Assembly (NCBI RefSeq): GCF_010093535.1
Contig: NW_022985167.1
Location: forward strand, 601,335 to 665,334
Direction: 5' to 3'
Length of the DNA: 64,000 nucleotides
Source: Lindgomyces ingoldianus
Taxonomy: Eukaryota; Ascomycota; Dothideomycetes; Pleosporales; Lindgomycetaceae
The translations under genes and the position numbers were made by a program. The notes under the pieces were generated by a model, which did not search any database, was not told the DNA's origin, and was given only the letters and a program-made list of their open reading frames with translations. Shown here in pieces: positions 58,069 to 64,000 of the stretch. The stretch's first letter is position 1. The number at the start of each line of letters is the position of its first letter.

Positions 58069-59125
58069 CTACTCTTTTCTTTATAAGCTAATAGTCCCTA
58101 TCTGCAGTGTTTAGAAAGTATTTAGAAATGCTTTAAAACTAATTTAGATAAGATATAATAAGTATAACTATCTTAACTAAAATTTTTTATTACTAAAAAA
58201 TAGACTAAAAACCTAATACTAATATAATGCCTCTATTATAATGTTTTTGTTTAGTAGTAACTAGCAGTGTAGTTGTTGTTAATATAGCAAATTTATTATT
58301 TATAGTAATAAGTGTTTGCTTACTTTACCTATATAGTCTAGTTAATTTTGTTAGTTTCTTCTTTAGCTATTATCTAATTCTCTACCTTATAGGTATTATT
58401 GTACACCTAACATCTTATAGCTTAGTCTGCTAACTAATTATAGCATTAAAGAAAAATTATTATGCCGCTCTGTCCCTCTTCTAGAGCCTCTTTAGAGGCG
58501 TTTTAAGTTATCTGCTTTTAGGCTGCCTACACTCTTACCTACAGCCTTTAGGTTAAGTTTTTCTATTAGTCCTTTAAATTAAAGAAGTGTAAATATTGCG
58601 CCTTACATAATAAAAAATGCAATTTTATATAAATATAGTCTAATACTGCTAGGTTACAAGTTACTAATGCGCGCATAGGTCCCTTTATATTGTAAGGAGG
58701 AGTTTCTAGTCTTGTAGGGCTATCTTAAGCTATAGGCAGCAGCCTAAAACGCAGAGAGTAAGAAGAATAAAAAAGGGGCTTTTAAAGCTGTTTTAGAGTT
58801 TACTTAGAACCTAGCGCAAGTAGTGTAGGTTATAAAAAGTTAGGAAGCTAGGCTTCCTATAGCTAGTGTTTAGGTGGCCTTATTCTACTAGAATACTAAG
58901 CTGCTCTAACGTGTTTTAGCCCTAAAGGCTCTAGTGTCTAACTGTTAAGCAGACATTACAGTGCTCTTAGGCAGCTAAAGACAAGGCAGAGAGGGTTTAA
59001 AGGGAGTCTAGAGGGGAGGGAGGAGGGGAAAGAGGAGAGAAAGAAGGGCGGAGGAGGTAGAGGAGAGTTTAGAGGTGTCTAACAGCTTGCTGTTAGACCT
59101 TCTTAGCGCGATGTCTATAGAGTTG
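58069..59125 (+). other. Decayed unidentified sequence with a Cys-rich reading and a purine tract
   Basis: A plus-strand reading near 58570-58640 gives KCKYCALHNKKCNFI, a C-X2-C-X6-C pattern suggesting a zinc-binding domain of an old gene or element, but I cannot assign a family. A strongly purine-rich stretch (GGGAGGGAGGAGGGG and similar) fills about 59005-59075. No open frame spans the region. Confidence 0.4.
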
Positions 59126-62100
59126 TAATACTATTATGTATAACTATAAATTTACTTCTTACTTTTATACCTTATTATCTGCTAAGTAATCTATGCCTTT
59201 TACACTAGCTTTAAAAGCTTTAATTTACTTACATAAGGCCCTTAAAAGTCCTAGCTAATTTAGATACTTATTATAAAAGGCCTTTAGTTTATAAGAAGAA
59301 CCTATAAAATTTAAAGCCTTATACTAGACTAAATTAGGGTTATGTTTTACTTATTTTACCTAGTACTTAAGCGTTTTCTAGTAGAGCTTGCTAGCAAGTA
59401 TTTCCTCTACTTTCTACTTCTCTACTCTATTAATAGTAATTTTAGGGGGTTTTAAAGGTTCTTATTTTAGGAGCAGATCTTAAGGATCTTTGCAGAGTAC
59501 ATTTAGTGCAAAGACGTTATGTATTTTTAACTCTAAAGGTAGCTCTAGGCAGTACAAGTTTCTAACTTATTTAAGTACCTTAAAGAGGCCTTTTTATTAT
59601 TTAGATAGTTTTTAGCTAGGTCTCTAGATAGCTAGGTTTTTAGTGTCTAGGTAGACTATGTTGCTAACCTCCTAGTTAACTAGCTAGTAGTAGCAGTTAA
59701 CTACAGTTTGCATCTAATCCTAGGCCTTTTCTATATAGGACTTAGCTAACGCCTAGGCTGCGTGCATGCAGGTTGCTAATGCTAGGGCATTCTTACAATT
59801 TAGCTTGTCTGTAGCTGTGATAGGTTCTATAGAATGTTTCTAGTTCTAGCTTTAACATAGTTTAGAGCTATATAAAACTTAATATAGAAACATTTTAATT
59901 ATTGCATAGAGTAAGGTTATCTAAGCCTAATTAATTAGGGGCAGTAAGAAACTCTAGTTGTCTTAGTAAAAAAATATAAAAAGCCTTAGTCTTTAATTAA
60001 TATACTTATTTATAATCTTTATTTAGCTATCTGTCTTCTTATAATAGGCAGTAGAGAGCTTAACTTTTATGCTTAGAATTTAACAGAATTTAGACTAGAA
60101 ACTAGATATAAACTAAGGTCCCTAGTTAAAGATAATAGTTTTAGGTGTGTAGCTAAAACAGTACACCTATTAAACAAATAAGGCAGCTATTTTTTAAGCA
60201 TTAATTATTTTATAGCAGAGAATAGAAATAGCTTATTTAGATATATAATTAATTATAACTATAATCTAGTTATAACTAGACTTGTCTTTAGAGAAATTCT
60301 TAAAGTTAATACACAGGTGCTGCATTAGTTAATTAGGGATTAAAAGAGAGTAGATAAACCCTAGAGTTTAAGTCTGTTTTAGATAAGCTTTACAACAGGG
60401 GAGGCAATTCTGTACATATTGTTTGCAAGTAGCCTCTATACCCTTCTAGTAGTACTTTTAGAACAGTAACTAATAAGTCTTAGTAGCACTAGAGTGTGCT
60501 AAAGATACTTAATTATAGACTTCTTAGATAAGTTAGGTGCACAGCAGTAAGTCTGCTAGAACACATAAACAGTTAGCATAAAGAAGTAGTCTGTTTCCTA
60601 TCTAATAATAGCAGGGTAAGAGTTTTTACTCCTGCGCAAAAAAGGCTTAATTCTTTTAAAGTAATGTGTTAATTAATTCTAGAGAATTTAAAAATATAAC
60701 CTAGTCTAGTCCTTTTATAATGTTTAGTAAGGTTGCTTAAGTTATTATTTAAGTAATATAGTACTAAGCTAATTCCTTATTAATTTAGAGGTAAAGTTAG
60801 TGTAGTCTAAGTAGGACTCTTAACTAGTTATTAGTTTAAGCTACTTTTAAATTTTCCACATCTTGTTTACAACAGCTAAGAATGTCTGCCCTAGTGTTAT
60901 TCTTACTAGGGGTGTACTTAATTTAAAAGTAATACTAAGCTAACTTTTTAGCTTAACAGACCTAATAAGCAATTAGCACCTTTGTTATTATAAAGTACTC
61001 TAATAACTAATAATTAGTATATACTAGGGTGCTTATTATTGCTAATGTAAGCTTAGCCTTTTATTATTTAAACACTATAACAATTGCAAATAGCTTCTTG
61101 TTATATATTTCCTAGTTTAGCTCTAAACTAGATAGTACCTTACTATAAAACAAAATAGGGCACTAATTTCTATTAGCATGTTTCTAAGATAGGACTCCTG
61201 CTACTACTTTATTAAAAGCGTTAGTTTTAATTTTAGTTTATAATATAAAGTTAAAATAGTAGAGCGTAGGTATTCTTAGTAGCTTAGACTTTAGCTTTTT
61301 AAAAGCTATATTACACTCTAAAGTCTATATAAAAGGGGTAGTAGAACTTTAAAGCGTAATAATTAGTTTTACTATATAAGAAAATTCTAGAACAAATTGT
61401 TAATAAAATCTAGTAAAGCCTAGAAAGGATTTCACACCTGTTACAGTAGTAGGCGCCTGCTAGTTGCGTAGCACTTCTACTTTCTAGGGGTTAACCTCTA
61501 GTCCTTTATTTAAGAGTATATAGCTAAGATACTTTATTTAAGTAACATAGAATTTGCTTTTTCTAATCTCTACTTATAATCCTGCTTGCTAGAGCCTTTC
61601 TAAGACCTTCTTAACATAGAGGATATAAGTTGCCTTGTTTTTAAAGTAGATAAAGATGTTATCTAGATAAGCAATGCAGAAGTTGTCTAAGTAGTTAATT
61701 AATATGTTGTTTATATAGCGCTAGTAAGTTACTAGGCTATTGCACAATCTAAAAGGCAGGACTTTACACTTTTATGTTCTGTATTATGTCTAAAAGGTTG
61801 TACACTCCTTAGAGCTTAGGTCTATCCTAATCTTATTAAAGGCTGCGCGAATATTAAACTTTGTAAAGATAGCTACCTTTATAGGTCTTAATAGAAGTTT
61901 GTCTATACATAGTATTAGATACACATTCTTACAGGTAATAGCATTAAGTTTGCAGTAATTAATATAGATACATAAGTTGCTATTTAGTTTCTGTACACAA
62001 AAAATAAGAGATGTAAAAGGGCTCTAACTTTGCTTAATAAAGCTATATTTTATATTGTCTATAATGTACTTCTTTGTTGCCTCTAGTTCCTTAACGTTCT

Positions 62101-62165
62101 GTTTGTACAAAGGGCTGTAACTGTTAGGGAGAGGTTCTGTAAGGACAATCTTGTGGTTGTATAGG
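59126..62165 (-). pseudogene. Gypsy pol remnant, antisense, truncated by a copia insertion
   Basis: Antisense translation from the right end gives the linker to reverse transcriptase (LYKQNVKELEATKKYI, about 62050-62100), the fingers and palm (NAITCKN, IFTKFNIRAAFNKIRI about 61820-61880, LPFRLCN), the catalytic region DNFCIAYLDNIFIYF (about 61660-61700; Asp to Asn) and the thumb. RNase H and integrase remnants follow to about 59700. LTRs are not visible: the 5' side is cut off by the copia LTR at 62166 and the left end is not defined. The family differs from Gypsy A, B and C. Confidence 0.75.
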
Positions 62166-62506
62166 TGTCAGATATGCGCACCTACTGTCAAGACAGGAGG
62201 AACGTTTGACGAAAAGCGGCTACATAGTACGAGCAATAAGCTCGAACAGTATGTTGCAGCATTTTGCAGCATGTTGCAGCAAATTGCAGCATTTTGCAGC
62301 AAATTGCAGCATGTTGCAAGCTGGTCGCGCATAGGGCTAGTGCGCGAGGGACTCGGATCGGAAAAACAAAAGCCGAGCAACACAAGTAGAGCAGAAAAAG
62401 GATTAATAAATTAACACAATTAATACAATTAATCAATTATCCTATACATTATATCTAAACCTATTATTTATCTTAGGAAGCCTAGAAACAGTGCTTTAAT
62501 CTGACA
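62166..62506 (+). repeat. copia 5' LTR (341 bp) with six 10-bp units
   Basis: It starts TGTCAGA and ends TCTGACA. The minisatellite has six units (62256-62315) against 17 in the other LTR, and a 24-bp segment (about 62324-62347) absent from the other copy follows it. The right third is mutated, the left clean. Confidence 0.9.
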
Positions 62507-62538
62507 ATTAAGAGTCTTAGTGCCTCCATTGATACAAA

Positions 62539-64000
62539 ATGGCCACCCAGCCTCCTCGAGACGCGACAGTTGTCCTTCGAGACCACACTGACTACAGAGC
62601 CTGGATGATGCAGCTGCAATTGAGATGTGTAGCGCACAGCATCTGGCCGCAAGTGGATCCTAAGTTGACCATCCAAATGATCTCCAAACCAAGAGCTCCA
62701 GAGATGCCGCTAATAGCTGAGTTTTCACCAGCCTCTAACGTTAAAACGCCTACGCACATAAACAAGCTATTAACAAGCAGTGTTAGAGCCTTTAAAGAAG
62801 CTATTAAATACTATAAGATTAAGGCTAACAAGTATAAAAGTAACAGACATAATTATAAAAGAGAGTAATTAAGCTTTTAACAGATTATTGTCTTTATCTA
62901 GTTAACAGTTAGCCTACATCTGCAGCGTATATGCTGTTCTCTAGATTAACTACTTAGACAGTAGATTATAAACTTTAAAGCTACAGTAGGTGTTAATAAC
63001 TAATTTAAATAAGAATATGTGTGCAACTAATATAATGCATCTCTAAAGCTGCTAAGAAACGCAAGCATATAGGACCTATAGCTAGCAGAGTATAATTACG
63101 CTGCCACAGAAGCAGAGACATAAAATGTTCTAGAAACAACACAGTTTAATGCTGTTACAAAGGACTTTCTAACTACTATAAATAAAGTTGCCCCTTATTA
63201 GTTTACAACTTTTTAGAAAAGTAGACAGTTTACACTAGACATAAATTAGAAAAAAATAATAAAGCGCTTTTAAAAACATATAATGTTAAATTATCTAATA
63301 TATATAGAAAAGCATAAAGCTGCCTTTACAACAGATAACTTATTATACCTTACTAAAAGTAGAAAAACTACCTAGGGCATAAACAGAGACGCTTGTAGTG
63401 CAAAAGTTATAATGTTAAGAAAATAGAGTAAACCTTAACATTAACATTATTAAAAAGATAACAGGAAGTTATTTTTAAGCTAGAAACCTGCTAAAACAGG
63501 AGGCACTAAATGTCCTACATGTAGACACATCTATGTATTAAAGGACTGCTTCTATGTCTATCTAGACAGAGCACTAGACTAGTAGATGCTAAATAAGAGA
63601 GTTAAAAAGCTTATAGCATTAAAGCGTAAGCACAACTTAGAATTTTAAGGCCTACTAAGAGGGCAGCGTAGACATAATTTAAAAATACTAATCTTAAAAA
63701 GTTTACATACACCTACGCTAGAGATATAAAAAGACTAACTTAAAAGCTAAGAAGTATTAAGAGTTAAGGCAGCTACATTGCTAGCTATAGTTAATTTAAA
63801 CTAGAATAGATATCTACTAAGAGAATTATTTATCCTTAACTTAAGCTTAACATACTATATTATAAATAATTTTAATTAAATCTATAACTATTATTTACTA
63901 ACACTAGAAAACTTTATCTAGTTTAGAAACTCTTATATATAGATTTAAAGCTACAGATTAATTACACTAAGCTTAAAAAGTAAGCATAGAACACACAGTT
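62539..64000 (+). pseudogene. copia gag remnant (frame open to 62868)
   Basis: The ATG at 62539 opens a frame of 109 codons with LRDHTDYRAWMMQLQLRC near residues 12-29, the typical N-terminus of fungal copia gag proteins. The frame ends at a TAA at 62866-62868. Translation can be followed further in decayed form. At about 63511-63650 lie CPTCRHIYVLKDC and KRVKKLIALKRKHNLEF, the zinc-binding and following region at the gag-protease border in this family. The first 75 or so codons are unmutated; afterwards stops at Gln and Trp codons dominate. Gag would form the virus-like particle; this copy cannot. Confidence 0.8.

Larger units (their letters stand above)
62166..64000 (+). mobile_element. Ty1/copia retrotransposon, 5' part (continues beyond the window)
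   Basis: A 5' LTR (62166-62506) is followed by gag from 62539. It belongs to the family whose 3' end is at 1-1857, in the same orientation. It inserted into an antisense Gypsy; the 5 bp before it are ATAGG, and the matching duplication must lie outside the window. Mutation is patchy: gag is clean to about 62760 and saturated with RIP-type changes after that. Confidence 0.9.

Overview
The window looks like a large AT-rich, transposon-filled block from a filamentous ascomycete (Pezizomycotina). Three things suggest this. The one intact gene encodes a small fungal four-helix membrane protein (DUF7704-like). A neighbouring broken esterase gene has a 52-bp intron of fungal type. Almost every repeat carries saturating C-to-T and G-to-A changes, with Gln and Trp codons turned into stops, which is the mark of repeat-induced point mutation (RIP). 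I cannot name the species. No rRNA, tRNA, CRISPR array or bacterial-type operon was seen.

Layout. 1-1857 is the 3' end of a Ty1/copia element with its LTR. 1858-3226 holds a probable solo LTR and AT-rich DNA. 3227-18295 is one pogo/Fot1 DNA transposon split by a 13.2-kb nest: Gypsy element A1 lies in the pogo, Gypsy A2 lies antisense in A1, a Tc1/mariner element lies in an A2 LTR, and a small unmutated TRIM-like element lies in A1. Target-site duplications can be read for every layer. 18510-18519 is an assembly gap. 19069-21951 is a gene-like, mostly unmutated island with the DUF7704-like gene and a broken alpha/beta-hydrolase gene, bracketed by two copies of an unusual palindromic element. 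21954-37797 is a mosaic of Gypsy fragments, solo LTRs, pogo fragments, hAT-like elements, a roughly 200-bp tandem repeat and more palindromic elements. 37827-45491 is a full-length antisense Gypsy element (B). 45492-52335 holds an isolated LTR, another palindromic element, a TRIM-like fragment, a decayed RecQ-like helicase gene, a solo LTR and a hAT-like element. 52336-54487 is a second pogo copy of the family at 3227, with a solo LTR in it. 54490-59125 is largely unrecognised AT-rich sequence with minisatellites. 59126-62165 is an antisense Gypsy remnant. 62166-64000 is the 5' end of a copia element of the same family as at the left edge.

How it fits together. The block is a transposon graveyard. 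Repeated waves of insertion were followed by RIP, and some elements arrived late or were too short to be mutated. At least one Gypsy lineage encoded a chromodomain, which fits self-targeted insertion into heterochromatin. The most unusual item is a family of exactly 1,100-bp palindromes made from the 5' half of a pogo transposase gene plus an inverted copy of its first 475 bp or so. Three intact copies and three partial ones are present, and the assembly gap falls inside one of them. All pseudogene limits are approximate because reading frames are destroyed.
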